A DNA stretch of 64,000 bases from Hippasteria phrygiana (GCA_037893225.1 JAZGUH010000358.1:186001-250000); one strand, 5' to 3'; counted from the first letter of the stretch, positions 1 to 12,297 are shown. Translations and numbers: made by a program. Notes: a model not told the origin generated them from the letters alone.

Positions 1-2404
1 TAGCATGGCATGCAATGGTTTTACATGCGCTTGATTACATCATGGAGGTATTCCTAATGCGCGTAAACAAACGAGGCCTACCACAAAGCATGCAATTCCG
101 ACACTTTAAAAACGCAACAATTTTTCATGCATGTTTTCAATAACCACACTTCAATTGATATAAAATAAACGATAAAATGAAATTCAATTTTTTTTATACT
201 TACCCTAGTTTATTAATTCCAGTGTAAAAAAACCCACAAACATCAAATGTTCTGTACTCACGAAACCTCATTCAAAAAACAGGCAGGAGCACCGTACGCG
301 TACAAAATGTGTACACCAAAAATTAACGGTAATTTTACATTCGCGGTTCTACAGCGGGAACATCGGTGATTGGCTGCCTGGAACAAAGGTCAAGGGTATC
401 GTTCGCTGATTGGCCAATGACTAAGATTTATGCTAATATCCACTTGCACCTGTCAATACAATAAGGCCCCAAAAAATAGTTGTGTTGCCCTCCGCGATCG
501 ACCCTAAAAGTCACAAAAGTCGGGTCACGGTTTTTTTTTTTACTTTCAATTTTTAAAGGAATTTTAAAAAGCTCACCTTTTCCCTGCACCAAATACACAC
601 GTTTTATTAAAATCATTGTCTTTAAATACAGCTACGACGGCACAATCGTGCACTTCGCCATCTAACTTTTAAATAAGCTTCCGACTTCTGAATGTTCGAG
701 CATTCGACCACCTTCCTCCATGGTTAAAGCATGGAGAAATAAAGGGACACATTGCTTTGGATTTTGCGATTTGGGCTATAAAACTCAAATGGATATGGTT
801 GGGAAGCTTGTTTAAAACTAGTAGAATATAAAGATTCACATAACTATCCCTTAAAATTGCGTGGTTTTTGTTTAATTTCGTGACAAATAACGGTCTGCCA
901 TTTTGTAGAACCATATTTTTGACTCCACAAAATGGCGGACCGTGTTCATCAGTCGTATTTCCAGTCGCATCTGGTTGAAGTACGTTCTGTTGATCCATTT
1001 TGATGTACTGTGTGCGGCGCGCGCGTAGAGAATTGTACCTGGCGATCATCTGATAGGTTTACAAGGCCACTGGCTGCGGCGCCAGCCTAAAGACTCTTAC
1101 AGCGTATTTTGCGCAATATTTAGACGGTGGTATTTACTACTGGAAATAAGTCTATGTTTCGCGGGTCAGATGTCGGGGGGCAGCGGCCAATTTTTTGTTT
1201 TATAATTACTAGTACTACTCACTAATTACAACACATTATACGTGTTTTTTTTGCATGAACATCTCTTATAAAAGATAAGGAACATTTCCAAACAGCAAAA
1301 TTTCATGACATTTGAAGGCAATGTGTCCCTTTAATCGAGTTATCGACGTTCATGGATGGCCAAAAAAATATCGACCGACCGACCGCGAGCGCGACCGTAT
1401 CATCGCCCTCCCTCCCGATTTTTCCCATTTAAGGGTAACACAATTTTTTTTGGCCTAATCATTGATCATGATCTCTATAATAACCATAATGTCTCCATGA
1501 TATAACGGAGATCAATGACAATATGCAGTGTGACCATGGAGAAATGGTGTGACCTACCTCATTGTGTGCCTTTTGTGCAAACATCTGTTATTGAACGTTT
1601 AACGACCATTTCATAGAAGCATGGAGATAAAATATTAAGCTATAATTTCTGAACCGCTAAAAGTACTAAGTAGAACCATGGTAGAACCTAAGCAGAAACA
1701 ACGTTATCACTGTTCGTATATTAGGAGCCTTCTTGTTGCCATGTGACTGGCTAGCGAGATTTTGTGTACTTTGCGGATATGGAAGCTGCAAGACTGGTTT
1801 ATCGGACTTTCTTCCTTTAAAAAAATCCTCAAACCCCCCCCCCCCCCCCAAAAAAAAAAACATGAATAAGAAAAAGAGCAATCTTTTACTCTAAACAGTT
1901 TTAACAGAAAAGTTGTCAAAAAGAAATAAGAAGTCAGACAATCGAATTCGGTGCACGAGATCCACAATCAGACGCTTTACCACGCACGAAGCCACCCGGC
2001 CGATCCGATCGAGCAACTCGACTTGAATAGGCCTATTTTGCCTTATTCAACGCTTACACTACACGCTGGAGGAACTATAATCACGAGCAAATCATATATG
2101 GCAACAACAAGGCCAAGACAATTATCTGAAACTAAATCTCTCCAACATTTTAAAACAAATCTGTCCAGACAGGTAGAAAATGTTGATGAAATTATGGCAA
2201 ACACTGATCACCAAGATTTAATACGAAAGACAAAAATCATTGCTGTATGATAAGATCAACATTAGCTGCCATTGCCCTATTTATGTATTTTCACCCCCCC
2301 CCCCCCCCAACAAAATAAAAAATTCGGGTGCTTTGATATTTGAGTTGGTTTGGATTTTAAAGCTGATATTATCCCTGCTTTTGGGGTGAACCGTAAAAAA
2401 TAAA
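1..2404. other. Non-coding flank without recognised gene
   Basis: The DNA is AT-rich with CpG-bearing patches at about 960-1120 and 1370-1400. The open frames at 669-1049 and 1951-2250 show no domain I recognise and no splice context. The missing last Ena/VASP exon may lie here or further left. Confidence 0.5.
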
Positions 2405-2690
2405 TTTCGTCAAACAATCCACAAGGGAACTGACTAGGTAAATTTGAATACATTTTCAAAGTGAACAAAGAAACCGGCAGCAGCGGGATTCGAACCTGCG
2501 ACCTCCGGGTTACCGTACCGGCGCTCTACCAACTAAGCTATCTTGCCCTATGTTGGCGGTCTCCCAAATAGTCAGTATCTTTGTTCAGGTGGGCGCTAGT
2601 CAGAAGTCCCGCTCCTGCGAGTTTTTGTTCACTTTAAAAATGTATTTAAATTTACCTAGTCAGTTTCCCTTGTGGATTGTTTGACGAAGC
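2405..2690. repeat. tRNA-derived SINE pair, head to head
   Basis: A tRNA-like head on the minus strand (2476-2548) has A-box TAGCTTAGTTGGTAGAGC and B-box GGTTCGAATCC. Its tail (GTGAACAAAGAAACC.., ACTGACTAGGTAAATTTG) lies at 2405-2475, and an inverted copy of the tail (GTTCACTTTAAAAATG.., CTAGTCAGTTTCCCTTG) lies at 2626-2690. The tRNA acceptor stem pairs poorly, so this is a SINE rather than a functional tRNA. Confidence 0.8.
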
Positions 2691-2940
2691 TATTTTTAAC
2701 ATAAAAATCAAGCATGGAATCTCCTCCAAGGAATGTAGAAAAGTTTCATATATTTGTACATGAAGTTATGAAGACATTGTCATCGTGCCTTTCGTGACAT
2801 GCTTGGGCTTATGAATAAATGGAAATGTTCATCTGAATAAAAAAAATGTTGAAATTGCTCCTAGGATTGCTACAAAGATGGAAGTTACATGGAAAGAAAA
2901 TTGTCCAAAGCCGCGTTCGCATTGGACTAACTATTAATTA
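2691..2940 (+). repeat. Interspersed repeat, inverted relative to 63010-63275
   Basis: GAATGTAGAAAAGTTTCATA, TATTTGTACATGAAG, CATCGTGCCTTTCGTGACAT, GTAGCAATCC (as complement) and CCGCGTTCGCATTGGACTAA match the reverse complement of 63010-63275 over about 245 bp. The outer end TTAGTCCAATGCGAACGCGG is also an end of the repeats at 22326-22720 and 62488-63055. Confidence 0.8.
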
Positions 2941-3605
2941 ATTATTAAACGGAGACCACTATATTCAATCTCAATTCAGTAAAACAATGTAAAACAAAAC
3001 AAACTTTGTAGTCTTGCATTGTTGAAAAAGAAAATTGAGCTTGCATTTATTAATACTTACAAATTTTAAGTTCAATTATTTAACTATGACTCTACTTTAA
3101 TAAACAGATAAATAATTAATTCAAAATCTATAGTAATTAGTCATTATTCACTTACAGAAGTGAGGAAACCAAAACCTTGGGTATAATTACAAAATAGGTT
3201 TGCTACTTTATGATGTTCTTTTCAGTAAAGTACCAAGGAAATAATGAACCCATACATTAATATGAAAATGAAATTATCACCCTCGACAATATGAATTAAT
3301 TTTCATTTCACACATGCTTTTAGAATTCTTTTCTTAAGGGTCAAAAATATACATTTGTTGTCACGAGTTACAATTATTATTGCTTAATGCTATTTTTTTT
3401 CGCTGAGTGAATTTAAGCAATATGAAAGCTACAAGAGATTGACACTAAGTTCATTGGTGTGATACGGGTCACCTTAAAATCATGACAAATTACATAGTGG
3501 GAAAAAAATCAGAGCCTTCATGCTAGAATGTAAACCATTGTAAATAAGCAACAAACATCTGGAGACAATGTATGTTTTTTTTTTTTTGTTATCAGCAGGG
3601 TTGTA

Positions 3606-3770
3606 TAGAGTACCGAAGTGATGACGTCAATGCAATGTTTGGAACCAGAATACTTTTGTTATTTTGTGTCAATGAGTTTGCATGACTGGCTGTTAACAAA
3701 GGAAGTCGAAATCTCCATTTGTTTGGAGCCAGTTGTCACGCCAACTGACGTCATACTTACAAAGTGTTCA
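3606..3770. repeat. Degenerate copy of the ATAGAGTACCGAAGT element
   Basis: ATAGAGTACCGAAGTGATGA, GTCAATGCAATGTTTGGAAC and GGAGCCAGTTGTCACGCCAA correspond to blocks at 46892-47007; the right terminus has decayed. Confidence 0.6.
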
Positions 3771-5836
3771 CATTTATTTCATTTTGTACTTAAACTTGAA
3801 GTTTAATTCAATTAAGACAGATGGACTGTTTCAATTCAGAGATCCTTAAAAACATATTCATTAGAGATTCAGTCACCCCAAAACCCAAGACAATTAGTTG
3901 AACCAACTTTGAGGATGGTATGAGTTATTGTGACTAAAATGATTAAAAGGTAATAATACATCTGGGTAATGATTCAATATTTAATATATCAGTCAATAGA
4001 GAGTTCATAAAGGAACTCCTACTTTTCAATACTCATATCATAGGCGTTTGTTAATTTGGTTAATGATACACAACCTATACAAATCACTTTGTTTACACAA
4101 CAATGTATACTTTAAATATGGCCCTCTAGGAGTGAGAATATTAAAATTACTGTTGAGCGAGGGTGCTTCAAATTGCAGCTTTTCTACTGTATGCACTTTG
4201 TGCTCACACAACTTAACTTTCAATGCATATTGACAAGTAACAAACACACACGCACACAAACCAATTCCTTTCATTGCTTGGCCAGTCATATAGACCTCTC
4301 TAACATCTTCATAAACAGATGTGTAACACGTGCACGCATTTGTGGTACTTTTTTGTTTTAACTCCCTATCCCAAGGCTCTAGTTTACTGTGTCTCGTTTC
4401 ACCCTCATTAAAAGTACATTATTCTGCAGAAATGGATGTGTGTATTGAATGTAACCTTTCAATGCATAATAATGAAAACGGGTTAGGTGTTTTCTTATTT
4501 CTTTCATAAATTGTGAGGGGAAACTTACTGCAATGCACTTCTGCAGGACTGTAGATCATGATGGGATCAAGTCCATGCCAACTGGGCATGTTTTTGTTGT
4601 TGTTATTGAAATGTCACACTTACGAAGAGGACAGGTGGATTAAGGACCAGATAATTTCCACCAATCCATTTCCGCCAGCTTTTTTTCTATTTAGGCAAGC
4701 AAAATATTGTCATTTGCAATTTGTGTTTAAATTAATAAGACCTAACTTAATGTTGCTTAACTATAAGAGCAGTGGGCCATACTCTTGAACAACTGAGGGG
4801 CCCGGTTTGGGAGATACATAGAGTAGTACTTGCACTATTATTGATATATTTTTGCATATTTTTGTAACCTTACCTCAACTGAAAAACAAAACAAAAAAAA
4901 CCTGTAAAATGTATCACAACTTCTTCAAAAATGAAAAACTGAAGTACTGATTTACTTTTATGTATACCCCAAAATTAATTGGACAGGGTTCTCAATTGGT
5001 CAAAAATGTGGACTTATTAATCTACTGCATGAAGGCAACCGACCTATTATGGTTGAATCAGTGAATGCAGCCAGTGGGATATTTGTCCCATAACATCTCT
5101 TAAAATTTGACATGGCACGTGAAAATACGGAGACAAACCAAATTGACTATGCGGCAATCCACAGGGGTTAGGGGAGCTAGTTAATTCGCAAACTGTAACA
5201 GGTCAATTGAGCAGGAAATAAGGATTTATACTAACTTGTTCTTAGAGTCCTGGTTTACTTCAACAATTATCAATATATGGTAGCATTGACAAATAACCTC
5301 TGATCTAGAGGGTAGCATGAATGGTACAATAGTCAATTTTATAAAGCTGTTTAGTATTTAAAAACAAAATCTTTTCATTATTTCTGATTATCAGAGAAAT
5401 CATAATTTGCTTATATAAACTTCTCTGGAGCATCCCTTTATTACAGATATACAAAACAACTAATTAAATAAAAAGGAGCGCTAACCACAACAACAAAAAT
5501 CTGGATAATCGATAATGTCTACTGAAATCATTAGTATAATATGTATTGATACGCTTATATATTTCACTGACCTATGTACAAAAAAAGCACGGTATGCATG
5601 ATTTGTAAGTTTTACAATAGTTATATTAAAAACAAAATGGAACAAAGTGTAGGCAAAATATTTAAACCTCCCATATAAATGAAATGTTGGTTGCTTCTTT
5701 TTAAGGGGTGGTTTCCAAGCCGTGTTTATTTCCCGATTGTTTGAATATCTGCGTAACAAGGGTTATATTCAGAATGCAATGCTGTCAAATATGTATAAGG
5801 ATATAATCTGAACAATTAAAATTTAAAGGAATGAAT

Positions 5837-5858
5837 GGGGGGGGGGGGGGGGGGGGGT
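5837..5858. repeat. Long poly(G) run; one of many poly(G)/poly(C) tracts
   Basis: About 20 consecutive G residues. Similar runs of roughly 10-30 bp occur near 1836, 2285, 6380, 24325, 41526, 47038, 49865, 50570, 51688, 58778 and 60753. They could form G-quadruplexes and are prone to length error in sequencing. Confidence 0.9.
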
Positions 5859-6377
5859 GTGGGGCAGAAGGGCCTTCTCTCATGTCACACAAAAAATGGA
5901 AAATTATGGACTATTTTGAAGAGATTTATGTATTCTTACCCAATATGTGGACAAGGCAATTCATTTCTACCAGAGAGAATGCAGGCTTCCAAACAATAGA
6001 TCGATGCATTAAGCTGTGCCCTTTGACATGCCGAGTAACCAGATGCACACGCATGTAGGACTTGTCAGGCACGCATGCTGGACCATAGTCACGGCTTTGA
6101 TTGGTCAGTAGGTCAAGGGATCAGTCTGTTCTTGGGTCTTGGCACAGGGTTGGAAACATCACACTTTAAGGTATTACACATGAATTGTTGCATACTGGTA
6201 TTGAGCATCGGGTCATGAACAAATGACACCGACAGAAAATGATCCTTACAGAAGCTAACCAAACATTGTGGGGCTAATTTCATTTGTCTCGGGTAAACGT
6301 CACTAAAAACAAGAAGAGAAATTTGTTAAAAGTGCCCTTCATTCTTTTGAAGGGAGAGGGGTACATAGTCCCATTAT

Positions 6378-6408
<31 letters not shown>

Positions 6409-8543
6409 CAATAAAACGTCTGGCCGGCAACATATAAAATGAGTGGTACAGACGAATGTACTTGAGTAAGCGTTTTATTTTAAAAGTTAATTGAATTTTA
6501 ATTATATTTGGACATTTGACTATATTAGAAATGTACAGCCCATTATCCTAAATCAATAAATCAATTACGATTAAGTAACCACTGACAAATATGCTATTAA
6601 ATTCATGTTCTCAGATAAATGAAACATTTACAGATCTGTGTCCCGCCTAGTTATTTCTTGGTCCAAGCATTTTTGTTTATAATTCATTGACAAGAACCTT
6701 GAAAGACCTTTTAGCTCAAAACAATTGATATAATAGTCTGATCATTTGTCAAGCCAAGGAATCTGGGAAAATCAATCATTCATACTCATGATGGACACTT
6801 TCAGAAGTTGACGGTCATTCAAACTTTGGTAAATTTTACCACAACTGCTTGTATGTAAAATAACTGTTTATAACTATGTGTACAATCTAGCCTTACATGT
6901 AGAGTTCGGCTTAGCACACTATATGCGTAACCTTTATTGGTTATAATAAATTCTCCAACTCTGTTTTTTCTTTGAACAGTTCTCTGAGACTGGCATAGTT
7001 AATCAATTTACCAAATATGAACCATCACAGTGGATGATGTCAAAAAATTAAGAAATATACATGTCAATGATTCTACAGGACCTCCCCTTCAAAGAAAAAA
7101 AAAATTAATTCACCACAACTTGCACTGTATACCCCTTGCCTAGATATAGGTGTGTCATGGATTATGTTAATCATTGTGGGTTTACATGCTATGTCAAGAG
7201 GCATTTTTTTTTGCTTCCCACATGATGCTTGGTGGGTATGAACTATACCATGTGTTGCTGCAAGCATGCCCAGTAGGCTCGGGCAATTACAAGCAGGAGT
7301 TGACTCTACTCGAATCGGAATCGCGAATCTATTTTTGTTTTGGAAGAGTCGACTCCTTGAGGTAGCCAATTCTTGCTTCCTAGGGAGTAGATTTCAGATT
7401 GCATATTCCCTGAAGAGACTGCATTATGTAGCACTTCACAGACCTAGCTGTTTCTTCCCTGAAATCAGCCACGACGCTGCTCGGAATCAAAGGTTACGCC
7501 ATGGATGCCCAGTTTGGTGCATGATGTGTGGAATCGATTCCTGCTCGAGTCAGAGTCGAGTTCCAAAAATGTTGGGGTCGCCAAGGCCTCATGTGCAGAC
7601 GAACATTTTGGCCGACAATCATTTATGCGCTTGTTATACATCGAGTATACGCTGTATATATTCTACTCCTGTAATCCCTTGTAATGTAAATTGGTTAATT
7701 CCACCACCCATATATACTACTCACTAGTTAGACAAACAGTAAATATATGCTCATGATTGGTGACTAAATATGTAACGACAGCATGAACTGTACAGCAAAT
7801 GTGTTCTCAAAATTGAGAAATTAGGCTTGATTTGAACTTTATGTTTTTTACTACCGATATCTAAATACAAAATTATTTCCAAAATTGATATTACTCAATG
7901 AGAAAGACTGAGTGTCATTTGCTTTTCAATTTAGAAAACCATGAACCCAATTGTCCATACTCGGAAGCATCCCTCACACTTCATCTTTCAGTGAAACAAT
8001 CTTTCAAGAAAATTCATTGAAATGTTCGTATAAATGAAAATACAGCTATTACACAATTGTTAATTTTGTTTTAATATTAAGGCATTTATATGTCAGCATC
8101 TTCTGAAGTGTGAGCTACTATAAGGGATTAGCTTGTGAAGAATTGTACTAGGACTGTTCATGCATTGTATAATGCCCCTATGCACAATGGAGATTTAGTT
8201 TTTAACTGGCTGAATGCAAAATGGACAGCAAAAAGGGTGGAATCATTTCTGGTGTGGCAAGTTCTCTCACGCATGCATCTTGACCTTCGGAATCATCACT
8301 TCTATATCATTTCTACTCTTTCCAACCCCCCTCCTCCCCTAAAAAAAGGGGAGAAATTCCATTACTCTTCCTACCATTTAAAAAAAAAAAGAATTCCATG
8401 CTTACATGTAAATCAAGATTTGTACCCGTGCAAACTTGAGCTCATATAGTGACTGCACCTGCAAAGCAGGGTAAACACAGAATGTTGACTGTCGTAAGCA
8501 CGGTACTCTGCAAAAAGCTAAGCCCCCAAAACTGAATCCAATA

Positions 8544-9092
8544 CAGTGCAACGTTGCTATAACGAACATCGCGGGATCCACAGATTTTGTTCGGTATAGC
8601 GATCATTTGGTATAGCGATTTTCAGCCGCTGGTTAATGAACATGTGCCGGCCATTGAATCATGTGAATTACATGTTCATACTTTCTGAGCTTACCGAATT
8701 CTGAAGCAACAGTTGGCTTTTCCCTTCTATTCCTCGAGGAAATAATAGCCACCTGTCACTCTTCAACATAAAGCTGTGGCCGTTCTGAATTGCAAACAAC
8801 CCAAATACCCAAATGCCTTTTTTTCCCCAACAACAATGTTCGGTATTAAGTTTTGTACACAAAATTTGCGAGCCAAGGATGGTGTTCGGTATAGCCGAAT
8901 GTTCGGTATAGCCGAATGTTCGGTATAGCCGAATGTTCGGTATAGCCGAATGTTCGGTATAGCCGAATGTTCGGTATAGCCGAATGTTCGGTATAGCCGA
9001 ATGTTCGGTATAGCCGAATGTTCGGTATAGCCGAATGTTCGGTATAGCCGAATGTTCGGTATAGTGGTGTTCATTATAGTGGCGTTCCACTG
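8544..9092. mobile_element. pogo-like non-autonomous element with TA target duplication
   Basis: The left terminus CAGTGCAACGTTGCTATAAC at 8544 and the right terminus (TGTTCATTATAGTGG then CGTTCCACTG, ending 9092) are imperfect inverted repeats of about 25 bp. Both are flanked by TA (8542-8543, 9093-9094). CAGTG..AAC termini and TA duplication fit the pogo group of Tc1/mariner. The interior carries a 17-bp minisatellite and no transposase. Confidence 0.8.
8883..9065. repeat. 17-bp minisatellite, about 10.7 copies, each unit a hairpin
   Basis: The unit TGTTCGGTATAGCCGAA is repeated without variation across 183 bp. Each unit contains the imperfect palindrome TTCGG-TATAG-CCGAA. The unit resembles the element's own subterminal sequence (TGTTCGGTATAGCGATC at about 8590), so it probably arose by tandem expansion of a subterminal motif. 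Open frames through it are artefacts. Confidence 0.95.
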
Positions 9093-9530
9093 TATTACTA
9101 TAACAGATTAACCCAAAGTCTCATTGCACCATATTTTATAACCATGCGATGCCTAGTTTAATTAAGGATTTGTACCATTCAGAATCTTCAGTTCCCCTAT
9201 GAAAAAATACCCAATACACGTACAATAGCACTGACATACAAGTACAGGCAGTCGTATGATACTACCCAGCAAACACCAGCCTGAAAATCTGGCTGTGTTT
9301 TTCACAGTTGAACAAAGCCTCCTGCTGCTTGATACAGTTTGGTTGTATTTTATAAAAAGGCAACCTATACATATCTCTAGAGCTTTACGCATACATGTTT
9401 CGGCAGACCGGTGGCGCTGTTTACAAATTGAGGCACTGAAAATTGACGGGGTTGGTCGACGGCTACTCGTCCTTATCTTTTACTCAGCTCTGCTTTGACA
9501 GCTGCAGATGAAAAAAAAGTACTTAATAAT

Positions 9531-10079
9531 CAGTGATGTTGTCGAGGCCAGGCACAAGGCCAGGCACAAGGCCAGGCACAAGGCCAGGCACAAGGCCAGG
9601 CACAAGGCCAGGCACAAGGCCAGGCACAAGGCCAGGCACAAGGCCAGGCACAAGGCCAGGCACAAGGCCAGGCACAAGGCCAGCTTGCACAAGGCCAGCT
9701 TGCACAAGGCCAGCTTGCACAAGGCCAGCTTGCACAAGACCAGCTTGCACAAGACCAGCTTGCACAAGGCCAGCTTGCACAAGGCCAGCTTGCACAAGGC
9801 CAGCTTGCACAAGGCCAGCTTGCAACAGGCCAGCTTGCAACAGGCCAGCTTGCAACAGGCCAGCTTGCAACAGGCACAAGTAACAGGCATAAACCATGAC
9901 AAAGGAATGCTTTTATTACAGTTCATTTGAATAGCTTGAGACTTGAATTAAGACTGAAGGTCTTGTGCTGGCCTTGTGCTGGCCTTGTGCTGGCCTTGTG
10001 CTGGCCTTGCGTGGCCTTGTGATGCCTTGTGATGCCTTGTGATGCCTTGTGATGGCCTCGACTACATTGTACATCACTG
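9531..10079. mobile_element. hAT-like non-autonomous element with internal minisatellite, copy 1
   Basis: It starts CAGTGATGTTGTCGAGGCC and ends GGCCTCGACTACATTG..CATCACTG, and is flanked by a perfect 8-bp duplication TTAATAAT (9523-9530, 10080-10087). The interior has 12-bp units GCCAGGCACAAG, then 15-bp units GCCAGCTTGCACAAG and GCCAGCTTGCAACAG, then a conserved unique segment (CATAAACCATGACAAAGGAA...), then inverted CTTGTGCTGGC units. An 8-bp duplication is the hAT hallmark. No transposase is present. Confidence 0.88.
9549..9876. repeat. Compound minisatellite (12-bp and 15-bp units)
   Basis: About 11 units of 12 bp pass into about 11 units of 15 bp, then four of a CAACAG variant, showing stepwise unit replacement. 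Six overlapping open frames with periodic peptides exist only because the unit lengths are multiples of three. Confidence 0.95.
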
Positions 10080-10194
10080 TTAATAATCAGTATGAAGCTT
10101 TGCTTGGAAGAAGGGTACAATAGTGAGGTGTGTTCTTGACATTTCAGACATTATGGTCTCTATATCCTCGGGAGAAACTGTGGGGTGTCATGGC

Positions 10195-10515
10195 CTCGTT
10201 GCACTGGACTTAAGATCTCAGTGATATGACTGAGATTGTGGGTTCGAGCCCAGAAAAGGGGGGGTCATGGCGCTTGTGTCCTTCAGCAAGACACTTTGTC
10301 ACAACTTGCTTCTCTCCACCCAGGAGTCAATGCGGGATACCTGTGTGTTTGATTAGCACAATGTGCTTAACTTGCAGCCGGGGCTGTGTACTCCCCAGGG
10401 AGCTGAGATGGATTCAGGAATGATTGGTGGGCCTGATGAGCAGGGGTAATAATATAGAGCCTTGAGCACCGTGATTTAGTGGGTCCGTGCGCTTTATAAA
10501 TCTAAAGAATTATTA
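10195..10515 (+). repeat. Second tRNA-related SINE family
   Basis: A tRNA-like 5' part with B-box GGTTCGAGCCC at about 10241 is followed by GTGTCCTTCAGCAAGACAC and TTGCTTCTCTCCACCCAGG, and ends GTGCGCTTTATAAATCTAA. This organisation is seen in marine-invertebrate SINEs; assignment is from memory of that pattern. Confidence 0.5.
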
Positions 10516-10929
10516 AGAATGATTAATATAATAGTAATTCACTGGAGGGAGGAGGGTAACACATGATGACAACACAAGATTCAACATATATGAAATATAC
10601 CTGTGAAAGTTTAAGCTTAATCCGTCATCTGAGTCACGAAAAAATACTGGGAAAAAACATTTCCATTTTAAGATTTTGTGCATGTTCATACGTATTTCAA
10701 TTTGTCAAATTGTAATAAGTCATGTCTTTTTTGGAGGTCTTCAAATAACTTTTCTAGATGACAGCATTTCAGTTGGGAATATTTCTCAGGTGGTTTGGTA
10801 CAGGTATCATCTTTATAAACAGTAAGCTTTCCTACTTTCAGATTGAAACTAATCATTCCTTTTATCATTACCAAAGCTACATCATGCATTTAAATGTAGT
10901 ATACAACATTTGCAAACATAAAAAAAAAT

Positions 10930-11325
10930 ACTGAATTATTACAAAATACCGTACTAGACTAAGTAAACAGCAGTCTCAAGCATCCTGTGAAATCATGGCA
11001 GGTGATGTGCTGTTGTTTTCAAGAAAAGTGGAAATTTATATCGTTTTCCAATGACTGTCGGCCGACAATTGTTCGAAATAGTCTAGTTCCCCAACCTGAT
11101 AGTTCCCGGACGACTACAAATTGCTCTGATTTGTCTAAAGTATGGTCAGGGAACCAGACTACTAGAACAAAATCTTTTTCTTTCTGTTCTCCCAGCATCT
11201 ATGCACACAAAACTTTAAACACGTCAGTGTTACAATATTTGCTAGCACGCTATAACATACTAACCCCCAATTCCATTTATTTCTGAGAATTACAGCAAAA
11301 GCAAATGATGTATACTACCTTTAAA
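10930..11325 (+). repeat. Interspersed repeat family R1, uninterrupted copy
   Basis: Landmarks are ACTAGACTAAGTAAACAGCA, TCGGCCGACAATTGTTCG, AATAGTCTAGTTCC, GTCTAAAGTATGGTCAGGG, CCCAGCATCTATGCACAC and GTGTTACAATATTTGCTAGC. Related copies are at 23290-23785, 27040-27430 (inverted) and 51795-52280 (interrupted by a TTAA element). The element class is unknown; no coding capacity is visible. Confidence 0.8.
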
Positions 11326-11371
11326 GAGGTTGGGAGGGAAGAGGATTGAGTTAAACCAGCCAGCTACTGAC

Positions 11372-11493
11372 CTTCAATTATCTCCTGCTTGACCTCGTTC
11401 AGCTGAACCTTAATGTCTGCCAGGATTTCTTGCTTGAGTCTCTCAAAGTCAGTCTCGTTCAAAGATCCGTTACTTTGATTTGAGCCCCGCCGT
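11372..11493 (-). CDS. Ena/VASP: Ena/VASP exon: C-terminal tetramerisation coil
   Basis: The exon encodes RRGSNQSNGSLNETDF then ERLKQEILADIKVQLNEVKQ and EIIE, the right-handed four-helix coil with 15-residue repeats that tetramerises Ena/VASP. Acceptor CTCAACAG and donor GTCAGTAG flank it. One base remains for a final short coding exon, expected to hold fewer than about 20 codons, which I could not identify between 1 and 11371. Confidence 0.94.
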
Positions 11494-11691
11494 CTGTTGA
11501 GAGAAAGCGCAGTGGTCAGAATTAAGGTATGACGTCAAGTTTTATTTATAAACGTTTACAGCAAACTTTCACATACAGGAATCACAACTTTTAAATTCCC
11601 CTTTAATATTTTTATGAATAACTCGAAAAGTAGTGCATGAATTTGAAAAATTCAAAAAGCAAATGATTAGAATGACATGTTCTATACATTT

Positions 11692-11747
11692 GGTGGTGAT
11701 ACGGTGGAAACTCAAATGCATTATTGAGTTTCCACTGTATCACCACC
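11692..11747. repeat. 24-bp-arm hairpin with 8-nt loop
   Basis: GGTGGTGATACGGTGGAAAC TCAA at 11692-11715 pairs with 11724-11747; the single mismatch would be a G.U wobble in RNA. The loop is ATGCATTA. It lies in the intron just upstream of the tetramerisation exon. Confidence 0.85.
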
Positions 11748-12129
11748 GTATCACCATACAAAATTAACAGTCATTTGAATGGAAATTGAGCTGTTAAAAA
11801 ACTTTTACAATCACCATGTTAACCTCTCGAATATGGACGACGGCAATAGCCGCGGTTTGAAAAAGACCACCTGGCCGGTTGTCGTCTATACGTGCATTCT
11901 TGTGCGTACTCAATCCATTCATGTTTCAACTCTATTGTTCTTGAATGGAAGTGTAATGAATAGATGGAGCTTTTTCAAACAAAGCTTTTATTCACACGAA
12001 TGGGGGTTCCAAGTGTGGTACCTATTGTTTGCGTTTACGCTTGGCTGCACAGCCCGTTCTTGGCATACCAGCACCCCATCAATAACAGCGGGAGGCAAGG
12101 CATTAAAGGTTTACATTTAACAATCACTG

Positions 12130-12297
12130 TTAACTCCTTGTGCCCGGCTTATATAATGGGGTGCCGGGTATGCAGCCAAGCGTAATGCACACAATAGGCA
12201 AACAATGGAATGAATACGCAGGTATAGACATCAACCAGCCAGGTGTTTTTTTCCTTGAAACCGCAGCTATATCCGTCATCCGTACTCAATGGGTTAA
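12130..12297. mobile_element. TTAA-flanked short element (piggyBac-like size class)
   Basis: TTAA at 12130 and 12294 flank a segment starting CTCCTTGTGCCCGG and ending CCGTACTCAATGGG. It carries the family landmarks GCAGCCAAGCGTAATGC, ACACAATAGGCAAACAATGG and a loosely conserved AACCAGCCAGGTG. Other copies occur at 51951-52170, 62528-62749, 15494-15770 (degenerate) and, inverted, 61501-61730. Confidence 0.65.

Larger units (their letters stand above)
2941..8543. other. Non-coding AT-rich stretch
   Basis: Apart from the degenerate element at 3606-3770 and poly(G)/(C) runs near 5840 and 6380, I see no gene. A region at about 7285-7580 has GAGTTGACTCTACTCG, GAGTCGACTCC and GAGTCAGAGTCGAGTTCC motifs, with related ones near 59335-59420, suggesting a diverged transposon family. 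Confidence 0.5.

Noticed and set aside
669..1049. 126-aa minus-strand open frame
   Set aside because: Composition is not protein-like for any family I know and it spans a CpG-rich non-coding patch.
1951..2250. 99-aa open frame
   Set aside because: No recognised domain, no clear splice or promoter context; could be an unrecognised fragment but cannot be supported.
2476..2548. Functional tRNA gene
   Set aside because: A and B boxes are present, but acceptor-stem pairing is poor and the same unit recurs with a common tail; it is a SINE. The same reasoning applies to 24113-24190, 24379-24439, 52662-52735 and 61983-62048.
8883..9065. CRISPR-like array
   Set aside because: Repeats are directly adjacent without spacers, and the DNA is eukaryotic.
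8668..9090. Periodic IPNIRLYRTFGYTEHSA protein
   Set aside because: Produced by the 17-bp minisatellite of the pogo-like element, which returns to frame every 51 bp.
9480..9930. Several long overlapping open frames on both strands (up to about 148 aa)
   Set aside because: They are translations of 12- and 15-bp minisatellite units inside a hAT-like element; unit lengths divisible by three keep all frames open.
10686..10889. 67-aa minus-strand frame downstream of the tetramerisation exon, considered as last Ena/VASP exon
   Set aside because: The peptide does not resemble the short Ena/VASP C-terminus and no acceptor in the required phase was evident.
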